Of a stretch of DNA of 50,747 nucleotides, positions 21,817 to 30,562 are shown piece after piece. Position numbers and translations under genes: made by a program. The notes under the pieces are model-generated. The model saw nothing but the letters and a program-made list of their open reading frames with translations. It ran no database searches and was not told the origin of the DNA. Origin of the DNA: Anaerolineales bacterium. Its GTDB lineage: Bacteria > Chloroflexota > Anaerolineae > Anaerolineales > Villigracilaceae. The first letter of the stretch is position 1, and each line of letters opens with the position of its first letter. The stretch is from positions 1 to 50,747 of the forward strand of contig JADLBX010000042.1 in NCBI GenBank assembly GCA_020847435.1, given 5' to 3'.

Positions 21817-23220
21817 ATGGAAAAGCCCGACGTTGAATTTGTATCATTTTTGAAATCGTATCCAACGTATCCGACGACGCATCTCATTGACGATCTGCGC
21901 GCCACCGAATACGCGCGGCTCGACCTCGGCGGGCACGTGTATCTCGATTACACCGGGGGCGGGCTGTATGCCGAATCGCAATTGCGGCGGCACAACAAAT
22001 TACTGGCGGAGCACGTCTTCGGCAACCCGCATTCGAGCAACCCCACCTCGCACGCCGCGACGCAACTCGTGGAACACGCGCGCGAATATGTGCTGAAATT
22101 TTTCAACGCCGACCCCGATGAATATCTGGTCGTCTTCACCTCCAACGCGAGCGGCGCGTTGAAATTGGTCGGCGAGTCGTATCCGTTCGCGCGAGGGCGC
22201 TACCTGCTCACCTTCGACAATCACAACTCGGTGAACGGGATTCGGGAATTCGCCCACGCGCGCGGCGCCAAGGTGACGTACATCCCGGTCGCGTTGCCGG
22301 ACATGCGGGCAGACGAATCGGGACTCCGCCGCGAGCTGACTCAGCCAGCGAAAAGCGGACACAACCTTTTTGCCTATCCCGCACAATCGAATTTCTCGTC
22401 GGTGCAACATCCGCTTGAGTGGATCGAGGAAGCGCACAAACACGGCTGGGACGTTCTGCTCGACGCCGCCGCGTTCGTCCCCACCAGTAAATTGGATTTG
22501 AGCGAAGTCAAACCCGATTTTGTCCCGGTTTCATTTTATAAAATGTTCGGCTATCCCACCGGGCTGGGCGCGTTGATCGCGCGCAAGCCGGCGTTGGCAA
22601 AGTTACAACGTCCGTGGTTCGCAGGCGGGACGATCACGGTCGCGTCGGTGCAGGGCGATAAATTCTACATGGCAGACGGTTCGTCCGCATTCGAGGACGG
22701 GACGGTTGATTACCTCAACATCCCCGCGATCGAGATCGGGCTCAAGTACATCGAATCCATCGGCTACGCTGTGATCCATGAACGCGTGCATTGCCTGACC
22801 GGCTGGCTGTTGGATAACCTCACCGCGTTGAAACACAACAACGGGGCGAATCTGGTCAGGGTGTACGGACCGACCTCCACGGAGGGGAGAGGCGGCGCGG
22901 TGACGGTCAATTTCTACGATCAGGATGGCAATACCCTCGACCACCGCTTCATCGAAGAGCAGGCGAACCAAGCCAACATTTCCCTGCGGACCGGGTGTTT
23001 CTGCAACCCCGGCGCGGGGGAGGTGGCGCTGGAAATTTCCCGCGTCGAACTGGACGTTTGCTTCACCAGCCCGGGACACGAAGACCGCCTGTCCATTGAC
23101 GATTTCCGCACCTGCATTGACGGCAAATCCACCGGCGCGGTGCGGATCTCGGTCGGCATGGTCACCAATTTCAAGGATGTGCAGAAGTTCCTGGCTTTTG
23201 CCAAGAGCCTATTACAGTAG
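21817..23220 (+). CDS. Class V aminotransferase, MOCOS N-terminal domain-like
   Basis: A 467-residue PLP enzyme of the class V (NifS/IscS-like) fold. The N-terminus GHVYLDYTGGGLYAESQL resembles molybdenum cofactor sulfurases. The PLP lysine is Lys242 in SFYKMFGYPTGLG, and the C-terminal RTGCFCNPGA has the Cys residues that carry persulfide in MOCOS-type proteins. There is no C-terminal MOSC domain, so it may act alone as a cysteine desulfurase or on another substrate. The gene is read divergently from the GT4 operon and has a predicted leaderless start. Substrate not known. Confidence 0.85.
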   Translation: MEKPDVEFVSFLKSYPTYPTTHLIDDLRATEYARLDLGGHVYLDYTGGGLYAESQLRRHNKLLAEHVFGNPHSSNPTSHAATQLVEHAREYVLKFFNADPDEYLVVFTSNASGALKLVGESYPFARGRYLLTFDNHNSVNGIREFAHARGAKVTYIPVALPDMRADESGLRRELTQPAKSGHNLFAYPAQSNFSSVQHPLEWIEEAHKHGWDVLLDAAAFVPTSKLDLSEVKPDFVPVSFYKMFGYPTGLGALIARKPALAKLQRPWFAGGTITVASVQGDKFYMADGSSAFEDGTVDYLNIPAIEIGLKYIESIGYAVIHERVHCLTGWLLDNLTALKHNNGANLVRVYGPTSTEGRGGAVTVNFYDQDGNTLDHRFIEEQANQANISLRTGCFCNPGAGEVALEISRVELDVCFTSPGHEDRLSIDDFRTCIDGKSTGAVRISVGMVTNFKDVQKFLAFAKSLLQ

Positions 23221-23316
23221 GACAAGATGCCATCTTGTCCAGAGGGCATGACGGTATCTTGTCCAGAGAGCAGGAGGGCGTCGCGTCCAGTGAGCAAGAT
23301 GGCATCTTGCTCTACA
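23221..23316. repeat. Four degenerate 24-bp tandem units
   Basis: Units GACAAGATGCCATCTTGTCC+AGAG, GGCATGACGGTATCTTGTCC+AGAG, AGCAGGAGGGCGTCGCGTCC+AGTG and AGCAAGATGGCATCTTGCTC+TACA follow head to tail. The first and last are palindromic in themselves. They start right after the aminotransferase stop. The rest of the 305-base gap to rpoC holds its promoter and leader hairpin, and no gene. Confidence 0.75.
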
Positions 23317-23345
23317 AAATTTAGGCAACTCTTATGCCGCCAGCC

Positions 23346-23373
23346 TTGACTCTCCTTTTTTAACGCGTATAAT
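23346..23373 (+). promoter_or_regulatory. Sigma-70-type promoter of rpoC
   Basis: TTGACT (23346-23351), a 16-base spacer and TATAAT (23368-23373). The predicted start at about 23380 gives a leader of about 145 bases. Confidence 0.8.
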
Positions 23374-23409
23374 TGCCGTCGTTGGATGTAAAAAACGAGT
23401 CACACACCG

Positions 23410-23442
23410 CAAGCGCTTCAGAAAATATTCTGGAAGCGCTTG
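23410..23442 (+). promoter_or_regulatory. Long hairpin in the rpoC leader
   Basis: CAAGCGCTTCAGAA, loop AATA, then TTCTGGAAGCGCTTG form a stem of about 14 bp with one bulged G. It is followed by the T-rich CCTTTGTTTGTC. It may act as an attenuator, an RNase processing site or a binding site for a regulator; the T run is too broken for a firm terminator call. Confidence 0.6.
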
Positions 23443-23525
23443 CCTTTGTTTGTCTCTCGTCCTAGCCGACTATACGCTGTACAGAGACAACCGCACTCCG
23501 CAACCTTCTTTTCAGGAGAAAACAC

Positions 23526-26500
23526 GTGGAAACCAAAGGACTGACTGCCCTCCGTATTAGCCTCGCCTCGCCCCAAACGATCCTTTCGTGGTCGTATGGG
23601 GAAGTGCTGAAGCCCGAAACCATCAACTACCGCCGCCTGCGCCCCGAAAAGGACGGCTTGTTCTGCGAAGCCATCTTCGGACCGCAACGCGACTGGCAAT
23701 GCTACTGCGGCAAATACAAAAACCCCCGTTACAAAGGCATCGTTTGCGATAAGTGCGGCGTCGAAGTGACCCGCGCCGCCGTGCGCCGCGAGCGCATGGG
23801 GCACATCGCCCTCGCCACTCCGGTCGCGCATATTTGGTACACACGCCGCATCCCCTCCTACCTCGGCATGTTGCTGGATATTTCCCGCCGCAATTTGGAC
23901 CGTGTGCTGTACTTTGCCCAATACATCGTCACCTACGTGGATGAAGATGCCCGCAACAAAGCGCTCAAACGCCTCGAAGACGAGATTTCGGACACCGAGC
24001 GCGAACAGGCGGCAGGCATCAACACCAAGATCGCCGACATCAAGACCAAGCGCGACCACACGCTGGCGGAGATCAACCAAAAGCGCACAGCCCTCGAGCA
24101 GGGCTACGATGAAGTAATCGCCGAGAAACTCGATCCGGTCATCAAAGAGGGACAAAAACTCGAAAAACTTTTACAAGGTCAGATGGGCGAACCCGCCAAG
24201 AAGACTATCGTCTTTGAACTGACCGGCGAAAAGATCCTCGACGCCAACGACAAGGTTGCCGCCAAGCACCTTACGCAGGTGCAAAAGATCGTCCAAAAGA
24301 AACTCGAGGTTCTGGAAAACGAATTAAAAGACCAGCGCGCCAAAGAACTCGAGGAACTCAAGATGGAAACCGGGCGCGTTAAAGCGGACGCCGACATGAA
24401 GATGGAAGGGCTTCGCTCACAACTCGAAGAGCAGACCTCCGCCTCGTCGAACCAATCCTCGCGCCAACGCGATGAACTGCTCGAACTGCGTCCGTTCACC
24501 TTCCTGAGCGAGATCCGCTATCGCGAACTCAAACAACGCTGGGGACAAGTCTTCCGCGCCGACATGGGCGCCGAGGCTTTTTACGACGTACTCGAACGCC
24601 TCGACCTCGACAAACTTGCCGAAGAACTCTGGCACGAGGTGAAGACCACCAAGTCGAAGCAGAAGCGCAAGAAAGCGACGACGCGCTTGAAGGTGGTCGA
24701 AGCGTTCAAACGCTCGGGCAACCGCCCCGAATGGATGATCCTCACCATCCTGCCGGTCATTCCACCCGACCTGCGCCCGATGGTGCAACTCGATGGCGGA
24801 CGCTTCGCCACCTCGGATTTGAACGACCTCTATCGCCGCGTCATCAACCGCAACAACCGCCTAAAGCGCTTGCTCGAACTCGGCGCACCGGACGTCATCA
24901 TCCGCAACGAGAAACGCATGTTGCAAGAAGCGGTGGACAGCCTGATTGACAACTCACAGCGCGGCAAAGCCCTCAGCCGCCGCGGACGCCGCGAACTCAA
25001 ATCGTTGAGCGACATGCTCAAAGGCAAAAAGGGCCGCTTCCGCCGCAACCTGCTCGGCAAGCGCGTGGACTATTCCGGTCGTTCGGTGATCGTCGTCGGT
25101 CCGCAATTGAAGCTCTACCAATGCGGTCTGCCCAAGAGCATGGCTCTCGAACTCTATCGCCCGTTCGTCATCGCGCGGCTGGTGCAAAATAACTACGCCG
25201 CGAACGTGAAAGGGGCGCGGCGGTTAATTGAACGCAACCGACCCGAAGTGTGGGAAGCGCTCGAAGGCGTCATCGGCGACCGTCCTGTCTTATTGAACCG
25301 TGCGCCCACATTGCACCGGCTCGGCATCCAGGCATTCGAACCGTTGCTCATCGAAGGCTCGGCGATCCAGTTACATCCGCTCGTCACCACCGCCTTTAAC
25401 GCAGACTTTGACGGCGACCAGATGGCGGTGCATGTTCCGCTTTCACAAAAAGCGGTGAAGGAAGCGCGCGAACTGATGCTCGCCTCCAAAAACTTATTGA
25501 AACCCGCCGACGGCGAACCGATCATCTCGCCTTCCAAAGATATGGTGCTGGGCGTGTATTACCTCACCATGCCCCAGAAAGCCGCGCACAAGGGCGACGG
25601 GCGCGCCTTCGCCGACATGGACGAAGTGGAGATGGCGTACGCGCTCGATCAGGTGGCGGTCCACACCGAGATCAAATTACTTGCGACCACCTGGTACGAC
25701 GACAAAGGCGACCGGCTCGACGAACCCCAAACGCGTCTCATCGAAACGACGGTTGGACGCGTGCTCTTCAACCGCATCCTCCCCCCGGAAGTTCAGTTCG
25801 TGAACGAAAAACTGGACAAAGGCGGCGTGAAAGATTTGATCGCCGACGTTTATGAAATCTGCGGGCAGGAACAGACCACCGAAGTCGCCGATAACATCAA
25901 ATCTCTCGGCTTCGAATATGCCATGCGGTCCGGTACCACGCTGGCGGTTGCGGATATTTCCATCCCGCCCGAGCGCAAGATCATCATCGAGGAAGCCCTC
26001 AAACAGATCGAGTTGGTACAGCGCGATTTCCGCCGCGGCTTGCTCACCGAACAGGAAAAGAACGAACGCGAGATCGAGGTCTGGCAGGGAACGACCGACC
26101 GGGTCGCCGACGCCGTCAAGAAACACATGGACCCGGACGGGAACCTCTCCACCATGGCGTCCTCCGGCGCGACCAAAGGCGGATTCTCAACCATCAGTCA
26201 GTTGGCGGGGATGCGCGGTTTGATGGCTGACCCATCCGGGCGCATCATCCCCATGCCGATCCGTTCCAACTTCCGCGAGGGACTCACCTCGCAGGAATAC
26301 TTCATCTCGACCCATGGCGCGCGCAAAGGTTTGGCGGACACGGCTCTGCGTACAGCCGACGCCGGCTACCTCACCCGCCGCCTCGTGGACATTGCGCAGG
26401 ACATCATTATCAACGAACACGACTGTAACACGCGCGACGGCGTCATGATCCGCCGCCGCGACGATGTAGCGGGGCAGTCGCTCAGCAGTCGTTTGTACAG

Positions 26501-27782
26501 CCGCCTGCTCGCCGAACAGGTGATTGACCCGCAGACCGGCGAAGTCATCGGCGAATACAACGACGTGATCAATCAGGAACTGGCGCGCAAGATCGCCGCT
26601 TCCGGCGTGGAGGAAGTCAAAGTCCGCTCGCCGCTGACGTGCGAACTGCAACACGGCATCTGCGCCAAATGCTACGGGCTTGACCTCGGACGCGGCAACA
26701 TGGTGGACTTGGGCTCCGCGGTCGGAATCGTGGCGGCGCAGTCCATCGGCGAACCGGGCACCCAGCTTACGTTGCGCACCTTCCACACCGGCGGCGTTGC
26801 CGCCACTGGAGCAGACATCACCACCGGTCTGCCGCGGGTGGAGGAATTGTTCGAAGCGCGTAAACAACCCAAGGGCGAAGCCGTGGTGGCTGAGATCAGC
26901 GGCACGATCCACATCAACCAATCGGAAAAATACGCCGACCTGCGCGAAGTGATCATCGAACACAGCGAACTCGTCAGCGACGAATACAGCCTCCCCGAAG
27001 AGTGGAAGTTCAACGTCAAGGATGAAGCGGAAGTGAAAGCCGGCGATGTGCTCGCCACGCTCGACGACGCCAAGATCGTCGCCCAGCACGCCGGGCGCGT
27101 CCGCGTCGAAAAGAAGGAACGTAAGGTCGTCGTCGCGTACGACCAGCGCGAAGAACAATCCTACGACATCCCCACTACCTCGCGCCTGCTGGTGAAGAAC
27201 AACGAAAAGATCGAAGCCGGCACGCCGCTCACCGAAGGCTCGCTCAACCCGCACCGCGTGTTGAAGATCCAGGGCCGCGAAGCCTGCCAGATGTACCTGA
27301 TGACCGAAGTGCAAAAGGTGTACCGCTCGCAAGGGCAGAACATTCACGACAAACACTTCGAGGTCATCATTCGCAAGATGCTGAGCAAAGTGCAGATCAC
27401 ACGCCCCGGCGACACCAAATTCCTGCCTGGCGACGCGATTGACCGCCTCGAACTGCGCAAGCTCAACGAACAATTGCACGCCGATGGCAAACAGACCGCC
27501 AAGTTCTCCGAGGTGTTGCTGGGCGTCACGAAAGCCTCACTCAGCACCGACTCGTTCCTCTCCGCCTCCTCCTTCCAGCACACGATCAAAGTGCTGGCGG
27601 GCGCGGCGATCGGCTCCACCAGCGACCCGTTGCGCGGCTTGAAAGAGAACGTAATCATCGGCAAACTCATCCCTGCCGGAACAGGCTTCCTCAAAGAAGC
27701 GCCGGTCAAAGAGGAGAGAGCGCCGGAAGCGGACGCGGCGCAACCCACGGAAGCCGCGCCAGACGCATCTGCGGCAGATTAA
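23526..27782 (+). CDS. rpoC: DNA-directed RNA polymerase subunit beta'
   Basis: A 1418-residue beta' subunit. The first zinc site is Cys59, Cys61, Cys74 and Cys77 (CYCGK and CDKC). The catalytic motif NADFDGDQ is at 625-632, with the three magnesium-binding Asp at 627, 629 and 631. The second zinc site is Cys967, Cys1039, Cys1046 and Cys1049. Between about 140 and 290 there is a long charged, Lys/Glu-rich coiled-coil-like insertion. The start is GTG at 23526 behind AGGAGA. Unlike most bacteria, rpoB is not upstream; the gene has its own promoter, leader hairpin and terminator. The last 25 residues are Ala/Glu/Pro-rich. Confidence 0.97.
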   Translation: METKGLTALRISLASPQTILSWSYGEVLKPETINYRRLRPEKDGLFCEAIFGPQRDWQCYCGKYKNPRYKGIVCDKCGVEVTRAAVRRERMGHIALATPVAHIWYTRRIPSYLGMLLDISRRNLDRVLYFAQYIVTYVDEDARNKALKRLEDEISDTEREQAAGINTKIADIKTKRDHTLAEINQKRTALEQGYDEVIAEKLDPVIKEGQKLEKLLQGQMGEPAKKTIVFELTGEKILDANDKVAAKHLTQVQKIVQKKLEVLENELKDQRAKELEELKMETGRVKADADMKMEGLRSQLEEQTSASSNQSSRQRDELLELRPFTFLSEIRYRELKQRWGQVFRADMGAEAFYDVLERLDLDKLAEELWHEVKTTKSKQKRKKATTRLKVVEAFKRSGNRPEWMILTILPVIPPDLRPMVQLDGGRFATSDLNDLYRRVINRNNRLKRLLELGAPDVIIRNEKRMLQEAVDSLIDNSQRGKALSRRGRRELKSLSDMLKGKKGRFRRNLLGKRVDYSGRSVIVVGPQLKLYQCGLPKSMALELYRPFVIARLVQNNYAANVKGARRLIERNRPEVWEALEGVIGDRPVLLNRAPTLHRLGIQAFEPLLIEGSAIQLHPLVTTAFNADFDGDQMAVHVPLSQKAVKEARELMLASKNLLKPADGEPIISPSKDMVLGVYYLTMPQKAAHKGDGRAFADMDEVEMAYALDQVAVHTEIKLLATTWYDDKGDRLDEPQTRLIETTVGRVLFNRILPPEVQFVNEKLDKGGVKDLIADVYEICGQEQTTEVADNIKSLGFEYAMRSGTTLAVADISIPPERKIIIEEALKQIELVQRDFRRGLLTEQEKNEREIEVWQGTTDRVADAVKKHMDPDGNLSTMASSGATKGGFSTISQLAGMRGLMADPSGRIIPMPIRSNFREGLTSQEYFISTHGARKGLADTALRTADAGYLTRRLVDIAQDIIINEHDCNTRDGVMIRRRDDVAGQSLSSRLYSRLLAEQVIDPQTGEVIGEYNDVINQELARKIAASGVEEVKVRSPLTCELQHGICAKCYGLDLGRGNMVDLGSAVGIVAAQSIGEPGTQLTLRTFHTGGVAATGADITTGLPRVEELFEARKQPKGEAVVAEISGTIHINQSEKYADLREVIIEHSELVSDEYSLPEEWKFNVKDEAEVKAGDVLATLDDAKIVAQHAGRVRVEKKERKVVVAYDQREEQSYDIPTTSRLLVKNNEKIEAGTPLTEGSLNPHRVLKIQGREACQMYLMTEVQKVYRSQGQNIHDKHFEVIIRKMLSKVQITRPGDTKFLPGDAIDRLELRKLNEQLHADGKQTAKFSEVLLGVTKASLSTDSFLSASSFQHTIKVLAGAAIGSTSDPLRGLKENVIIGKLIPAGTGFLKEAPVKEERAPEADAAQPTEAAPDASAAD

Positions 27783-27793
27783 CCCAAAACCCG

Positions 27794-27830
27794 GTCGGGG
27801 CAGGTCTGAGACCTGCCCCGACGATTTTTT
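27794..27830 (+). terminator. rpoC intrinsic terminator
   Basis: GTCGGGGCAGGTCT and ACCTGCCCCGAC pair around a GAG loop (27794-27822), followed by TTTTTT (27825-27830). The last T directly touches the ATG of the next gene. Confidence 0.85.
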
Positions 27831-28643
27831 ATGGGACACGGACGCACTTCCAAAAAACCAGAGGGACACCCCACGCGCGGCAAGACCGCCGCCAACCGAC
27901 TCCGCCGCGCGGATAATTTCATCCTGCTCTACGAGCCCTCGCTTCTTTCGCGGACGGACGGCTGCTTCGCCGATAGTCTATTTGTGGACCTCGGTTACGG
28001 CTTCGACGCGCGCACCACGCTCGAATCGGCGGCGCGCTTCCGCCGCGCTAATCCCAACCTGAAAATCCTCGGCGTGGAGATTGACAAGGAACGCGTAGAA
28101 GCCGCGTGCCCCTTTGCAGACGACAAAACATTTTTCCGCCTCGGCGGATTCAACCTGCCATTGCACGCAGGCGAACATGTGCGGCTCATCCGCGCCTTCA
28201 ACGTGTTACGTCAATACGAGGAACAAGATTTCGCTCCCGCCTACGAACGGCTTGCCCAATACGTTCTGCCTGGCGGTTTGATGATCGAAGGGACGTCCAC
28301 GCCGTTCGGACAAATGTGGGCGGCGAATATTGTTAGAAAGATGGAAAGTGGAAAATGGAATTTGGAAGCTTTAGTGTTCAGCACGAACTTTCATCTTGGT
28401 TTCGATGTGGAGGAGTTTCAAACGATCCTGCCGAAGAATTTGATCCACCGCGTGGTGAAGGGCGAGGCGATCCATGACTTCTTCGAGGCGTGGAAGCGCT
28501 CGGCAAAAGAAACCTCGTCTGTGAAAACATTCGGCGCAAAACGCTGGTTCAGCGCCGCGGCCGAGGCGCTGGCGGGGAAGGGGTACAAGGTCAACGTACA
28601 GAGGAAGTTTTTAGCGCGGGGATACCTGGTGTGGGACTTATAG
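27831..28643 (+). CDS. Class I SAM-dependent methyltransferase-like protein
   Basis: A 270-residue protein with a Rossmann-type core. The glycine-rich motif I reads LFVDLGYGFDARTTLE (about 44-60), and an acidic residue at the end of strand 2 lies in KILGVEID (about 77-84). The N-terminus has PTRGKTAANRLRRAD, a pattern I recall from actinobacterial proteins annotated as methylases. Substrate unknown. The ATG at 27831 directly follows the T-run of the rpoC terminator, so there is no room for a ribosome binding site; either the mRNA is leaderless or the real start is further in, for which no good candidate is seen. Confidence 0.7.
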   Translation: MGHGRTSKKPEGHPTRGKTAANRLRRADNFILLYEPSLLSRTDGCFADSLFVDLGYGFDARTTLESAARFRRANPNLKILGVEIDKERVEAACPFADDKTFFRLGGFNLPLHAGEHVRLIRAFNVLRQYEEQDFAPAYERLAQYVLPGGLMIEGTSTPFGQMWAANIVRKMESGKWNLEALVFSTNFHLGFDVEEFQTILPKNLIHRVVKGEAIHDFFEAWKRSAKETSSVKTFGAKRWFSAAAEALAGKGYKVNVQRKFLARGYLVWDL

Positions 28644-28692
28644 TTCTTACGCTTTAGAAACAATTGGATTATCATTTCGGCAGGAGCGCCAA

Positions 28693-29244
28693 ATGAGAGT
28701 TTTAATAGACATGGATGGGGTCATTGCAGATTTTGATAAGGAATTTCTACAGCGGTGGCAAAACCGCCATCCCGACAAAGCCTATATACCCTTGAATGAA
28801 AGAAATACTTTTTACGTCAAAGACCAATATCCTGACGATCTAAAACCGCTGGTGGTTGAAATCCTTTTGGAGCCCGGCTTTTTTCGCGAGATGATCCCTG
28901 TGCCGGGAGCAATAGCTGCCCTGTTGGAAATGCAACGCATGGAGATGGATGTGTTTATTTGCAGCAGTCCCTTGTCTGCATACAAAAACTCAACCCTGGA
29001 AAAATATGAATGGGTGGAGATCAACCTTGGGTACGAATGGACCAAGAGAGTCGTTCTGACGAAGGACAAAACGATCGTTACAGGGGATATTTTAATAGAC
29101 GACAAGCCGGTGATCACCGGCGTAGTGAATACCCCACTCTGGGAACATATCGTTTACGATCGTCCGTATAATCGGGCTGTAAATAAGAGAAGGATAACCT
29201 GGGGAAATTGGAAATCGATTCTTGAAATGGATCATTTGAGTTAG
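28693..29244 (+). CDS. 5'(3')-deoxyribonucleotidase-like HAD phosphatase
   Basis: A 183-residue HAD-superfamily enzyme of the NT5C type. Motif I is LIDMDGVIADFD with the nucleophile Asp6 and acid/base Asp8; motif II is FICSSPLSAYKN; Lys in TKDKTIV and the acidic ILIDDKP complete the site. NT5C enzymes remove the 5' phosphate from deoxynucleoside monophosphates and help balance dNTP pools, which is interesting beside the deoxynucleoside kinase at 41.4 kb. The gene is visibly less G/C-rich than its neighbours. A CAGGAG site precedes the ATG. Confidence 0.87.
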   Translation: MRVLIDMDGVIADFDKEFLQRWQNRHPDKAYIPLNERNTFYVKDQYPDDLKPLVVEILLEPGFFREMIPVPGAIAALLEMQRMEMDVFICSSPLSAYKNSTLEKYEWVEINLGYEWTKRVVLTKDKTIVTGDILIDDKPVITGVVNTPLWEHIVYDRPYNRAVNKRRITWGNWKSILEMDHLS

Positions 29245-29278
29245 ACTATCATTGGTCACGAACCAAAGGACACTCCCA

Positions 29279-30112
29279 ATGAAGAAATTCCCGATTTCAC
29301 TGTTCATCATTCTCCTGTGGCTTGCCTCGCTCGCCTGCGGACAGAGCGCGAGCGTGCCGACCATAGACCCGAACGCCGCGCAAACCGCCATCGTCGAAAC
29401 CATGGCGGCGATCGAAGCGCAGTTCACTCCATCGGCGTTGCCAACCTCCGCACAGGCATCGGCAACCGCGACCGTCTCTTCCTCCTCCACGCCGGAGCCG
29501 ACGGAGACGCCCTCCGTCCCAACGATCTCCGTTACGGTAGCCACCTTTTGCCGGACGGGACCCGGAAAGGAATACGAAAAGGTGGGCATCCTTTTAGTGG
29601 GTCAAACAACCGAAATCATCGGGCGAGACGCCTTCAACCAGTACTGGTACGTCCGCAACCTGGAAGTCGGACCGCCATACTGCTGGATGTCCGGCGAGTA
29701 TGCCATCATCAGCGGGAATCCGTTTGCAGTGTTGGTGCAATCGGTTCCGGGCGAAGTGGGAGTTGATTTTGAAGCCGAATATCGCGGGCAGGGAAAATGC
29801 TCCGGCGAGTTCTGGTCGGTAATTCATGTGAAAAATCTGAGTCGGGGGACGTTTAAGTCCATCAATGTGGTGGCGAGCGACAAGGATACAGGCGAGGTCC
29901 GCTCGTATAACGGCAACGAATTTTCGTCCAGGGACGGTTGCGCAGAATGGCGCGGGACGAGCACGATCGCCGCTGAGAGCGCGGCATTGATCAGCGGACC
30001 GGTATTTCCGTACAGCCTGGATACACATAGCATGTCCGTTTCGATCACCCTTTGCACCGAAATCAATCTTACCGGTCTATGCAAGACCGAGATCATTACC
30101 TACGTGCCGTAG
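29279..30112 (+). CDS. Lipoprotein with SH3-like domain
   Basis: A 277-residue protein. The signal peptide (KFPISLFIILLWLASLAC) ends in a lipobox with Cys at about residue 20. After a Ser/Thr/Pro linker comes a bacterial SH3-like domain (about 80-140) with VATFCRTGPGKEYEKVGIL and WYVRNL plus CWMSGEYA. The C-terminal part (about 150-277) is a beta-rich domain with paired cysteines that I do not recognise. An ATG 9 codons upstream (29252) lacks the signal start; AAAGGA precedes the chosen ATG. Likely an envelope-associated binding protein. Confidence 0.8.
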   Translation: MKKFPISLFIILLWLASLACGQSASVPTIDPNAAQTAIVETMAAIEAQFTPSALPTSAQASATATVSSSSTPEPTETPSVPTISVTVATFCRTGPGKEYEKVGILLVGQTTEIIGRDAFNQYWYVRNLEVGPPYCWMSGEYAIISGNPFAVLVQSVPGEVGVDFEAEYRGQGKCSGEFWSVIHVKNLSRGTFKSINVVASDKDTGEVRSYNGNEFSSRDGCAEWRGTSTIAAESAALISGPVFPYSLDTHSMSVSITLCTEINLTGLCKTEIITYVP

Positions 30113-30135
30113 TTTGAGCAACACGGAAAGATCTT

Positions 30136-30372
30136 GGAACGCAAATTGCGCGTATGAACGAATAGCGCAAATCTTTAGCGAGTGTTTTGAAAATGACGAA
30201 TTCACCACAGATAAACACGGACGAACCTGTGATTTTTGATGAGACCCTCCAAAAAAACCGCCTTCCGATTTTTTTATCCGTGTTCACCTGTGGTTAAAAC
30301 TGAATTACAAAACGCTATCGCTTAGGATTTATTCGCGCCATTCGTAGATTTGCGGCATTTGCACTGAAAATT
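30136..30372. repeat. Nested MITE-like elements
   Basis: The outer AACGCGAA-family element is split: left part 30136-30175 (AACGCAAATTGCGCG...), right part about 30318-30372 (ATTCGCGCCATTCGTAGATT...). Between them is a whole CCACAGAT-family element (about 30175-30315) with inner arms CACCACAGATAAACACGG and CCGTGTTCACCTGTGG and ends GTGTTTTG / CAAAACGC. Together with the element at 30474-30546 it explains most of the 450-base gap before gyrA; no gene was seen. Confidence 0.65.
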
Positions 30373-30473
30373 TCCCGACGTTGAGAAAACATGATCGCAG
30401 ACGCTGTCACTTGACGCATCCTCTCTTTCCCCGTAAGATTGTCCCCGCCATAGAACATACTTTCACAGAAAAA

Positions 30474-30546
30474 TTAACCGCCAAGCGCGCGAAGAACGCG
30501 AAGAGATTTAAAGATTTTCTTTGCGACCTTAGCGTTCTTCGCGGTT
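30474..30546. repeat. Palindromic repeat, AACCGC family, in the gyrA leader
   Basis: TTAACCGCCAAGCGCGCGAA and TTAGCGTTCTTCGCGGTT are inverted arms. It ends only about 6 bases before the gyrA ribosome binding site. Confidence 0.7.
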
Positions 30547-30562
30547 CAACAAAGGATTCAAC

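Noticed and set aside
23221..23316. Four 24-bp units taken for a small CRISPR array
   Set aside because: The units follow each other without spacers and vary in the centre; no cas gene is nearby.
26187..27479. A 430-codon open frame antisense to rpoC
   Set aside because: It mirrors the strong codon bias of rpoC, has no ribosome binding site, and its predicted residues are low-information His/Val/Asp-rich sequence without a known domain.
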